Origin: Sphingomonas sp. J315
Lineage (GTDB): Bacteria; Pseudomonadota; Alphaproteobacteria; Sphingomonadales; Sphingomonadaceae
NCBI RefSeq assembly: GCF_024666595.1
Contig: NZ_CP088296.1
Coordinates: 3,865,033-3,929,032 of the forward strand
Direction: 5' to 3'
DNA length: 64,000 nt
Each line of letters starts with the position of its first letter. The stretch's first letter is position 1. A program made the translations under genes and the position numbers. Below are positions 9,326 through 22,266 of this stretch, piece after piece. The notes beneath the pieces were generated by a model. The model was not told the DNA's origin. It searched no databases and saw only the letters and a list, made by a program, of their open reading frames with translations.

Positions 9326-9969
9326 ACCGTTTCCGCTCCCTCCGCCGTCTGGGCGCCGACACGGGCGGGGTGGCGATGCTCGAATTCGCCTTCTCGCTGC
9401 CGATCCTGCTGGCGCTCAGCCTGACCGGGGCTGAGCTTACCAACTACATTATCAGCCGGATGCGGATCAGCCAGATTGCGTTGCACCTGGCCGACAACGC
9501 CGCGCGGATCGGGTCGGGCAGCCAGCTGCAAGCCAAGACGATCAATGAAGCTGATATCAATGACCTGCTGACCGGTGCCGGCCTTCAGTCGGGTGAGCTT
9601 GGTCTGTTCACCCATGGCCGCGTCATCATTTCCAGCCTTGAGCCGGACCCCGCCAACAGCGGCAAGAACCGCATCCGCTGGCAACGCTGCCGCGGCGCGA
9701 AGACCGCGCAGACTTCGGCTTACGGCAATGCCGGTGCGACCAACCTCAACGGCATGGGCAAGACCGGACGCCTCGCCACCGCGCCGACCGACGGCGTGAC
9801 AATGTATGTCGAGGTCTATTACGAATATCAGCCGCTGCTGAAGGCGTCGCTCGCGCCCAACACCAATTTTCGCGAGGAAGCGTCGATGATGGTGCGGGAC
9901 CGCCGCGACACGGTGGGCGGCACCAACGGCGTCTATCAGGTCAGCGGCGTCACGGCGTCGACTTGCTGA
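9322..9969 (+). CDS. TadE/TadG-like family protein
   Basis: The 215-residue product has the same architecture as the previous gene: a basic start, then GGVAMLEFAFSLPILLALSLTGAELTNYIISR, a Glu-containing membrane segment, and an exported domain of about 170 residues. Its ATG overlaps the previous stop (ATGA). With the vWA-containing TadG-like protein this forms a three-gene minor-pseudopilin operon. The conserved Glu in the hydrophobic stretch is the feature that supports the family call. Confidence 0.75.
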   Translation: MNRFRSLRRLGADTGGVAMLEFAFSLPILLALSLTGAELTNYIISRMRISQIALHLADNAARIGSGSQLQAKTINEADINDLLTGAGLQSGELGLFTHGRVIISSLEPDPANSGKNRIRWQRCRGAKTAQTSAYGNAGATNLNGMGKTGRLATAPTDGVTMYVEVYYEYQPLLKASLAPNTNFREEASMMVRDRRDTVGGTNGVYQVSGVTASTC

Positions 9970-9974
9970 TCGGG

Positions 9975-10002
9975 GCGCCCCTCCCCTGGTGGAGAGGAGC
10001 GC
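9975..10002. terminator. GC-rich imperfect hairpin between convergent genes
   Basis: GCGC and C/T-rich sequence is followed by an almost complementary G/A-rich stretch ending GCGC. It sits in the 40 bases between the TadE-like gene and the end of pdhB, where a bidirectional terminator would be expected. There is no clear U-tract. Confidence 0.4.
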
Positions 10003-10009
10003 GCAATTC

Positions 10010-11416
10010 TCACCGATATGTAACCTTCTTCACCCCGGCCACCACCTTGTCGGCCGTGATCAGCGCGAGCTTCTCAAGGTTCGCGGCATAGGGCAGCGGC
10101 ACGTCCTCGTTGGTCACGCGGATCACCGGTGCGTCGAGGTCGTCGAAGCCCTGCTCCATGCACACCGCGACGATTTCCGACGCGATCGAGCAGACCGGCC
10201 AGCCTTCCTCGACCACCACCATGCGGTTGGTCTTCTTCAGGCTCTTGAGCACGGTTGCGGTGTCGAGCGGGCGCAGCGTGCGCAGGTCGATCACCTCGGC
10301 ATCGATGCCCTCTTCGGCCAGCTTCTCTGCGGCCTCGAGCGCGACGCCCACGCCGATCGAATAGCTGACCAGCGTGACATCCTTGCCCTCACGCACGATG
10401 CGCGCCTTGCCGATCGGCAGCACCCAGTCGTCGAGCTTGGGCACGTCGAAGCTGCGGCCGTACATCAGCTCATTCTCGAGGAACACGACCGGGTCTTCCG
10501 ACCGGATCGCCGCCTTGAGCAGCCCCTTGGCGTCCGCCGCGTCATAGGGCGCGATCACGATCAGGCCCGGGACGCTGGCGTACCACGGGCCATAATTCTG
10601 GCTGTGCTGCGCGCCGACGCGGCTCGCCGCGCCGTTGGGACCGCGGAACACGATCGGGCAGCGCATCTGGCCGCCCGACATGTAGTTTGTCTTCGCGGCC
10701 GAGTTGATGATGTGGTCGATCGCCTGCATCGCGAAGTTGAACGTCATGAACTCGACGATCGGCTTGAGGCCACCCATCGCCGCGCCCGACCCGATGCCGG
10801 CAAAGCCATATTCGGTGATCGGCGTGTCGATCACGCGGCGCGGACCGAATTCGTCGAGCAGACCCTGGGTCACCTTGTAGGCGCCCTGATATTCCGCGAC
10901 TTCCTCGCCCATCACGAACACGCGATCGTCCGAGCGCATTTCCTCGGCCATCGCGTCGCGCAGCGCTTCGCGGACCGTCGTCTTGACCATCTCGGTACCC
11001 GCAGGAAGTTCGGGATCGGCGACGCTCGCCGCCTTGTCGCTCGCCAGCTGCTTGGTGCCGCTGTCGGCCTTTTTCGGGCCGCCATCCTCACCAGCTTCAG
11101 ACTCGGCAGCCTTCTGCTCCTGTGCCGGAGCCTCGGCCTTCGCAGCAACGGGCGCAGGTGCCGAAGCATCCTCGCCCTCGCCCGCGATCGTCGCGATCAC
11201 GGTGCCGACCTTCACGCCATCGGTGCCTTCGGCGACCAGAATCTGCGCAAGCGTGCCTTCATCGACCGCTTCGAATTCCATCGTCGCCTTGTCGGTTTCA
11301 ATCTCGGCGATGATATCGCCCGACTTGATCGTATCGCCTTCCTTCACCAGCCACTTGGCGAGGGTTCCCTCTTCCATCGTGGGCGAGAGCGCGGGCATTT
11401 TCAGCTCGATCGCCAT
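10010..11416 (-). CDS. pdhB: Pyruvate dehydrogenase E1 component, beta subunit, with lipoyl domain
   Basis: The 468-residue protein has an N-terminal biotinyl/lipoyl domain at about 1-78, with the lipoylation site TDKATME (Lys43). An Ala/Pro/Glu-rich mobile linker runs to about 145, followed by the E1-beta transketolase-like domain to the end ([26 protein letters not shown], then [17 protein letters not shown]). With PdhA it decarboxylates pyruvate using thiamine diphosphate and transfers the acetyl group to lipoate. The fused lipoyl domain is characteristic of alphaproteobacterial PdhB. I start at 11416 because it begins directly at the lipoyl fold. It lies one base downstream of pdhA. Confidence 0.95.
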   Translation of the reverse strand: MAIELKMPALSPTMEEGTLAKWLVKEGDTIKSGDIIAEIETDKATMEFEAVDEGTLAQILVAEGTDGVKVGTVIATIAGEGEDASAPAPVAAKAEAPAQEQKAAESEAGEDGGPKKADSGTKQLASDKAASVADPELPAGTEMVKTTVREALRDAMAEEMRSDDRVFVMGEEVAEYQGAYKVTQGLLDEFGPRRVIDTPITEYGFAGIGSGAAMGGLKPIVEFMTFNFAMQAIDHIINSAAKTNYMSGGQMRCPIVFRGPNGAASRVGAQHSQNYGPWYASVPGLIVIAPYDAADAKGLLKAAIRSEDPVVFLENELMYGRSFDVPKLDDWVLPIGKARIVREGKDVTLVSYSIGVGVALEAAEKLAEEGIDAEVIDLRTLRPLDTATVLKSLKKTNRMVVVEEGWPVCSIASEIVAVCMEQGFDDLDAPVIRVTNEDVPLPYAANLEKLALITADKVVAGVKKVTYR

Positions 11417-11417
11417 T

Positions 11418-12467
11418 TCAGTACGTCTCCACCAGAACGTCGGTATACAGCTCGGCCGGATCCGGCTCCGGCGCCTGCTCGGCAAAGTCGGCCGACTCGT
11501 TCACCGCCTTGCGGATCTCGGCCTCGATCGCCTTCAGCTCGTCTTCCTTGACGCCGATCGCCTCCAGTTCCTTCTTCACGCCCTCGATCGGGTCACTCTT
11601 CTCGCGCACCGACTGGACCTCGTCGCGCGAGCGATACTTGGCCGGGTCGGACATCGAATGGCCGCGATAGCGATAGGTCTTCATCTCGAGGATGATCGGC
11701 CCCTTGCCGGCGCGGACCCATGCCAGCGCTTCCTCGGCCGCGCCACGGCACGCCAGCACGTCCATGCCGTCGACCTGGAGGCCCGGAATGCGGAAGCTCT
11801 CGCCGCGCTTGTACAGCTGGTCCTCGGACGATGCGCGGTTGACGCTGGTGCCCATGGCGTACTGGTTGTTCTCGATCACGAAGATGATCGGGAGCTTCCA
11901 CAGCTCGGCCATGTTGAAGGTCTCATAGACCTGGCCCTGGTTCGCCGCGCCGTCGCCGAAATAGGCCATCGCGACGCCACCATCCCCGCGATACTTGTGC
12001 GCAAAGGCAAGGCCCGCGCCGAGCGAAACCTGCGCGCCGACGATGCCGTGCCCGCCGTAGAACTTCTTCTCGGTCGAGAACATGTGCATCGACCCGCCCT
12101 TGCCGCGGCTGATGCCCGCGGCGCGACCGGTCAGTTCGGCCATGATCTCCTTGGGATCGATGCCATATGCGAGCATGTGGCCATGGTCGCGATAGCCGGT
12201 GATCACCGAGTCCTTGTCACCGTCCAGCGCCGACTGAAGGCCGACCGCGACCGCCTCCTGGCCGATATAGAGGTGACAAAAGCCGCCGATGAAGCCGAGG
12301 CCGTACAGCTGCCCCGCCTTTTCCTCGAAGCGGCGGATGAGCAGCATCTGGCGATAGAATTCGAGCAGCTCCTCCTTCGATGCCTCGTACCGTTTTGGTT
12401 CGTTTGGGCGCTCGCGGTTTGTCGGAGCCGGTTCGATAGTGCGGCCCTTGGCCGGGGATTTTGCCAC
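11418..12467 (-). CDS. pdhA: Pyruvate dehydrogenase E1 component, alpha subunit
   Basis: The protein of about 349 residues carries the E1-alpha features: [31 protein letters not shown] near the start, and the thiamine-diphosphate motif from GDGAANQG to the ENNQYAMGT segment. The phosphorylation-loop equivalent [20 protein letters not shown] follows near residue 280. I prefer the GTG at 12467, which has GAGG at a good distance, over the ATG at 12479, though both are possible. A longer N-terminal extension reaching 12695 is open but not family-like. Next in the operon is pdhB, one base away. Confidence 0.93.
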   Translation of the reverse strand: MAKSPAKGRTIEPAPTNRERPNEPKRYEASKEELLEFYRQMLLIRRFEEKAGQLYGLGFIGGFCHLYIGQEAVAVGLQSALDGDKDSVITGYRDHGHMLAYGIDPKEIMAELTGRAAGISRGKGGSMHMFSTEKKFYGGHGIVGAQVSLGAGLAFAHKYRGDGGVAMAYFGDGAANQGQVYETFNMAELWKLPIIFVIENNQYAMGTSVNRASSEDQLYKRGESFRIPGLQVDGMDVLACRGAAEEALAWVRAGKGPIILEMKTYRYRGHSMSDPAKYRSRDEVQSVREKSDPIEGVKKELEAIGVKEDELKAIEAEIRKAVNESADFAEQAPEPDPAELYTDVLVETY

Positions 12468-12700
12468 GATGATCCTCATCCTGGGGAAAGACGGAAGCGG
12501 CCCTATAGGCCGGTTATCGCCCCGGGCGCAATGGCTGGCGCCGGTAGTAACGAATGCATCTAACGTTACGGTCTGGCGGATGCGGGCCTTGCCCGGGGAC
12601 ACGGGGGCAAAGCGGCACGAGGGGCCAGCGCGGGGCCATGCATTCATAGCTGGGATGACCGGAATCGCGTGTGGCGCGCGAAGCGCGCCGATCATCGCCA

Positions 12701-12738
12701 GGTAAAGGGGGGGCAGAGGCTCCGCCCCCCCTTCTGTT
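12701..12738 (-). terminator. Strong G/C hairpin terminator
   Basis: On the minus strand seven G, a short loop and seven C are followed by TTT. It lies just after the end of the secreted-protein gene at 12749 and separates it from pdhA. The rest of 12468-12748 shows only weak inverted repeats: GTAACG/CGTTAC arms at 12547-12569, and GAATGCAT at 12552-12559 with its complement at 12638-12645. Confidence 0.7.
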
Positions 12739-12748
12739 GCTCTAAATG

Positions 12749-13414
12749 TTAGACGCTCGCTTTATCGGCCTCGCATCTGCACGCGACTGCATCATCCGAA
12801 GATCTCGCAGCGGCACCCAGTTCGGGCGACCTCGGGCAATCGGTCAGCAGCGCGCCCTGAAGGATCATTCCGGTCGGACCGTGCGGGTTCGTAACCCGCA
12901 CCTCGATCGTATGTGTTCCCGCGCCGACCGGGACGCTGAAGCTGGCGAAATTGGGTACCTGGAACCCGAGATTACCGCCGGCGGTCGATGCGACCACGTT
13001 GCCGCCGATGCTCAACTGTCCGCTATTGTCGGCTCCGAAACGCCCCTTCAGCGAGACCTTGCCACCGATCACGCACTTCGGCACTACAATCGTCAGCTTG
13101 TAGATATAGGTACCCGTCGACGGTGTCGCCGGCCCGACCCATCCCGCCGGAGCGGCAGCGCCCCAAGCGGGGTTGGAGACATTGCTGACAGCCTGCGCTG
13201 CCCCATTCCCCAATGCAACCGTCCATGGTGCCGTGCGCGTGTTGATCGAAGCAGACTGCTGGCTTCCATCGACACATCGACAACAAATCGCGCGAACGAC
13301 CTTTGCAGGACCGGCCGCCTGCACCGGTGCTCCCGCTGGTGCGCTCGCGGTTGTCAGCGTCATCGCCAACGCTGCGGCGACGGTGCCAATTCTAGGATAT
13401 ATGCTCGATTTCAT
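12749..13414 (-). CDS. Secreted protein of unknown function
   Basis: The 221-residue protein begins with a clear Sec signal peptide (basic start, hydrophobic stretch about 10-26, AGAPVQA cleavage region). The mature part has CCRCVDGS near its start, then a beta-rich domain with KLTIVVPKC, LKGRFGADNSGQLSIGGNVVAS and VPVGAGTHTIEVRVTNPHGPTGMI. The last third reads like a sugar- or ligand-binding beta-sandwich, but I cannot name a family. I start at 13414, where the signal peptide begins. A LuxR-type regulator lies directly upstream in the same direction and may control it. Confidence 0.65.
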   Translation of the reverse strand: MKSSIYPRIGTVAAALAMTLTTASAPAGAPVQAAGPAKVVRAICCRCVDGSQQSASINTRTAPWTVALGNGAAQAVSNVSNPAWGAAAPAGWVGPATPSTGTYIYKLTIVVPKCVIGGKVSLKGRFGADNSGQLSIGGNVVASTAGGNLGFQVPNFASFSVPVGAGTHTIEVRVTNPHGPTGMILQGALLTDCPRSPELGAAARSSDDAVACRCEADKASV

Positions 13415-13522
13415 AGTGCTATCCCTCTTCCCGGCCATATCTGGCGGTGGGGAGCATCCGGCGACGTGAGATGCATGTCGATTCACCTCGTCTGGTCCGT
13501 TCGGACCAGCGCATCGCAGCAT

Positions 13523-14242
13523 TCAGGGAAGCGCCGCGAGCAATCTCACCGCCTCCGCCTGGGTCATGACGCAGCATTTGGCGAATATACCATGCAGGTG
13601 ATTGCGCGCGGTGTTGTGCGCCATCCCCGCTGCCGCAGCGGCAGAGGCCAATCCCCCTGCCCGCACCAGTTCGATCGCCAGATCGGCTTCACGCTGGGTC
13701 AGCCCGAACACTTCGCGCAGCACCACCGGATCGGGAAGATGCACGATGCCAAGGTCGAAGATGTGCACCGCACAGACAACTTCGCCGCATGACGTCGCGA
13801 TCACCCGGACCAGATAGGGCCGGCAGCCCGAATTCCGGGTCACCAGCATCTGCATCCGCATAGCCGGGTGCGCGGCAGGCCCTCGCGACAGGCCGCAGGA
13901 TATCATCTGGCACAAACGCCGGGTTTCGGGGCCCCGCACGGCGGCAAACCCGTCACATTCCCAACGAAGGCCATCTCGCGCCGCCAATATCGCGCGCGCG
14001 CCGTCGTCGACAAAGGACGGGTTGCCTACCCCGTCAAGCAGGATCAGGCCGCTGACCCGCGCCGCCAGCGCCTGCTGAAGCAGAGACTGAACCTGCGCCG
14101 CCTGTTCGGCGAAGACCGGTATGGCGGCTGCGGTGGGTGAAGACGGGTCGACCCCACCAGCCATGCCTGGCCGGTCGATCCCCCGCGTCGCGGCAATGGG
14201 CGTTTCCGTCACGGCATCGCCGTGCACGTTCTGCGTCACCAT
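13523..14242 (-). CDS. LuxR-type helix-turn-helix regulator
   Basis: The 239-residue protein ends in a LuxR-type DNA-binding domain at about 175-239 (FGLTQREADLAIELVRAGGLASAAAAAGMAHNTARNHLHGIFAK). The N-terminal part, about 45-165, looks like a small sensor domain of PAS type (GLILLDGVGNPSFVDDGARAIL), though the ligand is unknown. There is no receiver domain with a phosphorylatable Asp. It stands between ftsB and the secreted-protein gene, all on the minus strand. Together with that gene it separates pdhA from the eno-ftsB pair. Confidence 0.75.
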   Translation of the reverse strand: MVTQNVHGDAVTETPIAATRGIDRPGMAGGVDPSSPTAAAIPVFAEQAAQVQSLLQQALAARVSGLILLDGVGNPSFVDDGARAILAARDGLRWECDGFAAVRGPETRRLCQMISCGLSRGPAAHPAMRMQMLVTRNSGCRPYLVRVIATSCGEVVCAVHIFDLGIVHLPDPVVLREVFGLTQREADLAIELVRAGGLASAAAAAGMAHNTARNHLHGIFAKCCVMTQAEAVRLLAALP

Positions 14243-14332
14243 ATTTCGGTTACCCCGCGGTGACTATACCGCAACCGAAATGGTTTCGCAAAACGGGAAG
14301 GACGCGGATACGCTGGTGCGCTGCCGCTCCGC

Positions 14333-14644
14333 TCAATCGAGCGTGACGATCACCTCGTCGGGGTGGACGACATTGAGCTTCTTGCGGGTCAGTTCGTCGA
14401 CCATGTCGGGATCGGCGCCGCTCTGCTTGAGCAGCGCCACCCGGTTGCGCAGCTGTGCGCGTTGCGCCTCCAGCTTGGCGAGTTCGGCCTTCTTGACGTC
14501 GAGCTGGCGCTTGTAGTCGCCATAGACCAGCACCCCGTTCGGACCCAGCACCGCCGAATAGGCGAAAAAGCCCATCAGGATGATCGCCACGGCGGGAAGA
14601 CCGGCGCGACGCAGGATCGTGTTGAACGGGGTGGACCGGCTCAT
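14333..14644 (-). CDS. ftsB: Septum formation initiator FtsB/DivIC family protein
   Basis: The 103-residue protein has one membrane helix near 18-36, followed by a coiled coil (GDYKRQLDVKKAELAKLEAQRAQLRNRVALLKQ) and the conserved tail DPDMVDELTRKKLNVVHPDEVIV. This is the bitopic FtsB/DivIC layout, which links FtsQ and FtsL in the divisome. I start at 14644 because the preceding 24 in-frame residues are not family-like and overlap the end of eno by reading. The position next to eno, upstream of the pdh genes, matches the usual alphaproteobacterial order. Confidence 0.85.
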   Translation of the reverse strand: MSRSTPFNTILRRAGLPAVAIILMGFFAYSAVLGPNGVLVYGDYKRQLDVKKAELAKLEAQRAQLRNRVALLKQSGADPDMVDELTRKKLNVVHPDEVIVTLD

Positions 14645-14675
14645 AGGGTTAATCTCGCGCAAACCGAGTCGGCGA

Positions 14676-15965
<1,290 letters not shown>

Positions 15966-16095
15966 CTACGTTGGGCAATGACGGTGTCGCGCGGGCCTCT
16001 ATCCCGTTCGGCGGCGTCGGGCAAATCGTGTCGTGCGGGGAACCGCGATGGGGCGGCGTGGTTGTTCGATTGGACAAGCAAAAGGATTTCGAGCG

Positions 16096-16617
16096 ATGGC
16101 TGACGAAACTTTCCCCAAGGATCAGAGCATGGACCCCGCGACCGACGCGCTGGTCGCGACCCGCCCGGTCAAGGACACCGGCGCAGCGGGCGAAGAAGGC
16201 AAGCGCGCACCCGGCGCCTTCGTGCGCGACGAGGCGAGCAAGCTGGCCGGACAGGCGGGCGAAAAGGCGCGCTCCTTTGCCGATACCGGCAAGGACAAGG
16301 CGACCGGCGCGCTCGACGAATTCTCGAACCTGATGCGCGACGCCGCCGGGACGGTCGATGAGAAGTTGGGCGAGCAATATGGCCAATATGCCCGTTCCGC
16401 CGCCGACCAGATTTCCGGCCTTGCCGATTCGCTGCGTGGCAAGCAGGTCGACGACCTGCTCGACGATGCGCGCGAGTTCGTGAAGAAAAGCCCGGCGGTC
16501 GCGGTCGGCATTGCCGCAGGGGTCGGCTTCATCCTCGCCCGCCTGCTCAAGTCCGGGCTCGACGCCGCGGGCGACCTCGCCGACAAGGGTGATCCGGGCA
16601 ACGGCCCCAAGGTGTAA
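16096..16617 (+). CDS. YqjD/ElaB-like (DUF883-type) membrane-anchored protein
   Basis: The 173-residue protein is Ala/Lys/Asp-rich and probably helical over residues 40-140. It ends in a single membrane segment of about 20 residues (PAVAVGIAAGVGFILARLL) preceded by Lys. That is the YqjD/ElaB layout: a long amphipathic helix with a C-terminal anchor. E. coli relatives bind ribosomes at the membrane in stationary phase, and whether this one does is inference. The ATG at 16096 was chosen because the upstream in-frame codons lie in the intergenic region next to eno. It leads a four-gene operon with overlapping or near-adjacent starts. Confidence 0.7.
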   Translation: MADETFPKDQSMDPATDALVATRPVKDTGAAGEEGKRAPGAFVRDEASKLAGQAGEKARSFADTGKDKATGALDEFSNLMRDAAGTVDEKLGEQYGQYARSAADQISGLADSLRGKQVDDLLDDAREFVKKSPAVAVGIAAGVGFILARLLKSGLDAAGDLADKGDPGNGPKV

Positions 16618-16636
16618 TCGGTGACGGGGGGCGTGC

Positions 16637-16978
16637 GTGGACGAACGGGATGATGACAGCATCGGCGCATTGGTGGCCCAGGCGGTCGCCGATGCGCGCG
16701 CCTTTGCCGATGCGGAAATCAGCTATTGGAAGACGCTCGCTCTCGCCCGGCTGGAGGATGCACGCGCCGCGTTGATCCTCGGCGCGATCGTGTTTCTGCT
16801 CGCCAATTCCGCTGCGATCGCGCTGATCGTGGGACTGGTGCTGATCCTCTCGCCGCATGTCGGCCCGACCGCCGCGACGTTGATCGTGTTCGTCTCTGCG
16901 CTCGCCGCCGCCGCCCTCGCGGGGCGCGCGGCGCTGCGCCGCTATCGCCGCGCCATCCGCCCCCGGAACATGCCATGA
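16637..16978 (+). CDS. Phage-holin-like (YqjE/DUF1469-type) membrane protein
   Basis: The 113-residue product has an N-terminal amphipathic region, a hydrophobic helix at about 53-75, a second at about 79-100, and a basic end ([11 protein letters not shown]). This two-helix plan matches the holin superfamily III/YqjE proteins. Despite the name these are usually chromosomal and not phage lysis proteins. The start is GTG at 16637, 19 bases after the previous stop, and the stop overlaps the next start (ATGA). Confidence 0.65.
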   Translation: MDERDDDSIGALVAQAVADARAFADAEISYWKTLALARLEDARAALILGAIVFLLANSAAIALIVGLVLILSPHVGPTAATLIVFVSALAAAALAGRAALRRYRRAIRPRNMP

Positions 16979-17334
16979 GCGACCTTCTTCCCTCCGACCT
17001 GGCCGAAGCCGAAGCGCGCAGCCGCAATGCTCGCGCGCGGCTGTTCGGAACGCTCGGCCGGATGCAGGACAAGCTCAATCCGATGGCGCTGGCGCAGGAC
17101 GCGGTGGAAAATGTCGCAATCGGCGTCGCACGCGACACCGTCGCCACCGTCCGCGCCCATCCGCGCACTGTCGCAACCGTGGCAGGTGCGGCGTTGCTGT
17201 TCCTCGCCCGTCGCCCGCTCACGCGCCTGCTCGTCGGCAGTGCAACCGCAGCGGCCAAGGCGAGTTTGAAGAAACGCAGCGCAACCCCCAAATCCAGGAC
17301 CAAGCCCCGTCCGAAGAAAGGATCGTCAACATGA
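16975..17334 (+). CDS. DUF3618-like small membrane-associated protein
   Basis: The 119-residue protein has a helical N-terminal half ([28 protein letters not shown]), a central Val/Ala-rich hydrophobic stretch near 65-80 and a very basic tail ([20 protein letters not shown]). The family call is by layout and by position after the holin-like gene. Both ends overlap neighbours as ATGA, so it is translated with them. Confidence 0.55.
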   Translation: MSDLLPSDLAEAEARSRNARARLFGTLGRMQDKLNPMALAQDAVENVAIGVARDTVATVRAHPRTVATVAGAALLFLARRPLTRLLVGSATAAAKASLKKRSATPKSRTKPRPKKGSST

Positions 17335-17662
17335 CCACTCCCCCCGCAAGACCGCGACCCCCGACCGCGCCGAGGGCATCGAGAAGAATCCGCTCGCGAT
17401 CGTCGCCGGCGGCGTGGCGCTGGGCGTCGTGATCGGCGCGCTGGTCCCGCGCCTGCAAAAGGAAAAGGAACTGCTCGCCCCGGTGGGCAAGCGCATCGCC
17501 GAAGGTGCCACCGCCGCCGCTGCTGCCGCGCGCGAAGCGGGGAAGGCCGAAATTGACGCGATCCTCCCCCAGCGCGACGCCGCCAAGGAACAGATCGGCA
17601 AGATCATCGGATCGGCGTTCAGCGCAGCAAAGGACGCTGCGTCCGCCAAGGCAGACGCGTAA
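17331..17662 (+). CDS. YtxH/YqjD-like membrane protein, frameshifted near its start
   Basis: The ATG at 17331 overlaps the upstream stop, but the frame changes at a run of six C (17340-17345). Downstream the product reads KTATPDRAEGIEKNPLAIVAGGVALGVVIGALVPRLQKEKELL and continues as an Ala/Lys-rich helix to 17662. It has one membrane segment followed by a long helix, close to the layout of the first gene of this cluster. The single-base break at a C run is most likely a sequence error. Confidence 0.6.
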
Positions 17663-17672
17663 TCATCTCTTC

Positions 17673-17694
17673 TCCTCCCCCGCCAGGGGGAGGA
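17673..17694 (+). terminator. Hairpin after the membrane-protein cluster
   Basis: A 9-bp inverted repeat with a GCCA loop (TCCTCCCCC...GGGGGAGGA) follows the last gene by 10 bases. A very similar hairpin with a GCAA loop lies at 24021-24044. Confidence 0.6.
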
Positions 17695-17782
17695 TTGATG
17701 AGACCTCCGTCACCGCACGGTATTGAGTGCGATGCAGCATAACGGCTAAGGCGCTCCGGTATCTCATTCCCCGGGAGCATAT

Positions 17783-18001
17783 ATGAGCAAGCTGCACCTC
17801 GTCTTCGGCGGTCGCGTAACCGACCCGATGACGCTCGATTTCCAGGATCCGACCAAGCTCGACGTGGTCGGTATCTTTCCCGACTACGCCAGCGCCGAAA
17901 AGGCATGGCGCGGTGCCGCGCAGCGCACGGTCGACGACGCCGAGATGAAATATGTGGTGGTTCACCTCCACCGGCTGATGGAGCCGGAAGCGGAGGGGTG
18001 A
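17783..18001 (+). CDS. DUF4170 domain-containing protein
   Basis: The 72-residue protein matches the small DUF4170 family across its length: LHLVFGGRVTDPMTLDFQDPTKLDVVGIFPDYASAEKAWRGAAQRTVDDAEMKYVVVHLHRL. The fold is a single small alpha/beta domain, and the function is unknown. GGGAG precedes the ATG at a normal distance. It converges with greA over a perfect hairpin. Confidence 0.8.
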   Translation: MSKLHLVFGGRVTDPMTLDFQDPTKLDVVGIFPDYASAEKAWRGAAQRTVDDAEMKYVVVHLHRLMEPEAEG

Positions 18002-18012
18002 GAACTCAATCT

Positions 18013-18034
18013 CCCCTCCCGCATGCGGGAGGGG
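18013..18034. terminator. Perfect 22-bp palindrome between convergent genes
   Basis: CCCCTCCCGCA followed by its exact complement lies between the stops of the DUF4170 gene (+) and greA (-). It can form the same hairpin on both strands and so could serve as a bidirectional terminator. Confidence 0.65.
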
Positions 18035-18041
18035 AACCCGA

Positions 18042-18518
18042 TCAGATGAACTCGATCTTGTTGACCTCGTACCAGCGGTCGCCAGCGGGAACGGTCACTT
18101 CGACCTCTTCGCCCAGCATCTTGCCGATCAGTGCACGGCCTAGCGGCGAGTTGTAGCTGATCCGGCCGGTCCTGGCATCCGCCTCGGCCTGGCCGACGAT
18201 CTGGTACTTCACCGTCTTGTCGTCCTCGTCCAGCAGCGTCACCGTTGCGCCAAAAACGATCTTGTCGCCGGACAGATCGCGCGGATCGATGATCTGCGCA
18301 CGGCTCAACTTGTCCTCGATGTCGGCGATCGACGCCTCCACCTGGCCCTGCCGTTCCTTCGCCGCATGATATTCGGCGTTTTCCGACAGGTCGCCATGCG
18401 CGCGTGCTTCCTCGATGGCATCCACGATCAGCGGACGCTCGGCTTTCAGCGCCTTGAGCTGCTCATTGAGCTTCTCATAGCCTTCCGCCAGCATCGGCAT
18501 CTTCTCGACCGTCGCCAT
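18042..18518 (-). CDS. greA: Transcription elongation factor GreA
   Basis: The 158-residue protein has the GreA layout. An N-terminal antiparallel coiled coil (about 1-75; [46 protein letters not shown]) holds the acidic tip that enters the RNA polymerase secondary channel. A C-terminal FKBP-like domain follows ([48 protein letters not shown]). It stimulates cleavage of backtracked RNA. It is followed on the other strand by the DUF4170 gene and preceded by carB, on the same strand with an 83-base gap. Confidence 0.97.
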   Translation of the reverse strand: MATVEKMPMLAEGYEKLNEQLKALKAERPLIVDAIEEARAHGDLSENAEYHAAKERQGQVEASIADIEDKLSRAQIIDPRDLSGDKIVFGATVTLLDEDDKTVKYQIVGQAEADARTGRISYNSPLGRALIGKMLGEEVEVTVPAGDRWYEVNKIEFI

Positions 18519-18601
18519 TTCAACACGCGTCCTTCGTCAAAGCCCCTTCCCCCGGCGTGCCTGAATTGGCTCGCCCGCACCCTAACCTTCGTTGTGGGGG
18601 A

Positions 18602-21933
<3,332 letters not shown>

Positions 21934-21934
<1 letters not shown>

Positions 21935-22266
21935 TATTTTTTCTCTTGTACCGTCAAGGTCAGCTCCGGGATCGCTCCGAGGCGCTCAGTCGTGCAGATG
22001 CGCGAGTTTTCATCCGAAGCAGGCTCAAATCTATAAAGGAAAGTATCGTCATATTTATCAGGAACGGGCGGCCCGTGAAAAATGGCCACGACAGTGACAG
22101 CTGCTGAGCACGCCGCTGCCGCCTCATCAATCTTCGTCGGCGTCGTGCCTTTCGGAACCCAGTACGATCCCGTTGTGGGCGGCCCCCACGAATAGGACAT
22201 ATCCTTCGAAGGTGCGGCGTCCGTTGCGTATGTGCCAAGAAGCCAGAGCGCTAGAACAGCCCTCAC
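21934..22266 (-). CDS. Small exported protein of unknown function wedged between carA and carB
   Basis: The 110-residue product starts at GTG (22266), overlapping the carA stop as GTGA, and its TAA overlaps the carB ATG. It has a short signal peptide ([15 protein letters not shown]) and a mature part with two Cys ([12 protein letters not shown] and SRICTTER). I do not recognise it. Its base composition is clearly lower in GC than carA and carB, which suggests acquisition. The exact overlaps at both ends mean it is translated with the operon. Confidence 0.6.

Noticed and set aside
10983..12563. A long plus-strand open frame opposite pdhA/pdhB
   Set aside because: Antisense of well-supported pdh genes, with composition typical of shadow frames.
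12468..12748. A riboswitch or leader upstream of pdhA
   Set aside because: Only weak scattered inverted repeats and one terminator hairpin are visible; nothing matches a known riboswitch core.
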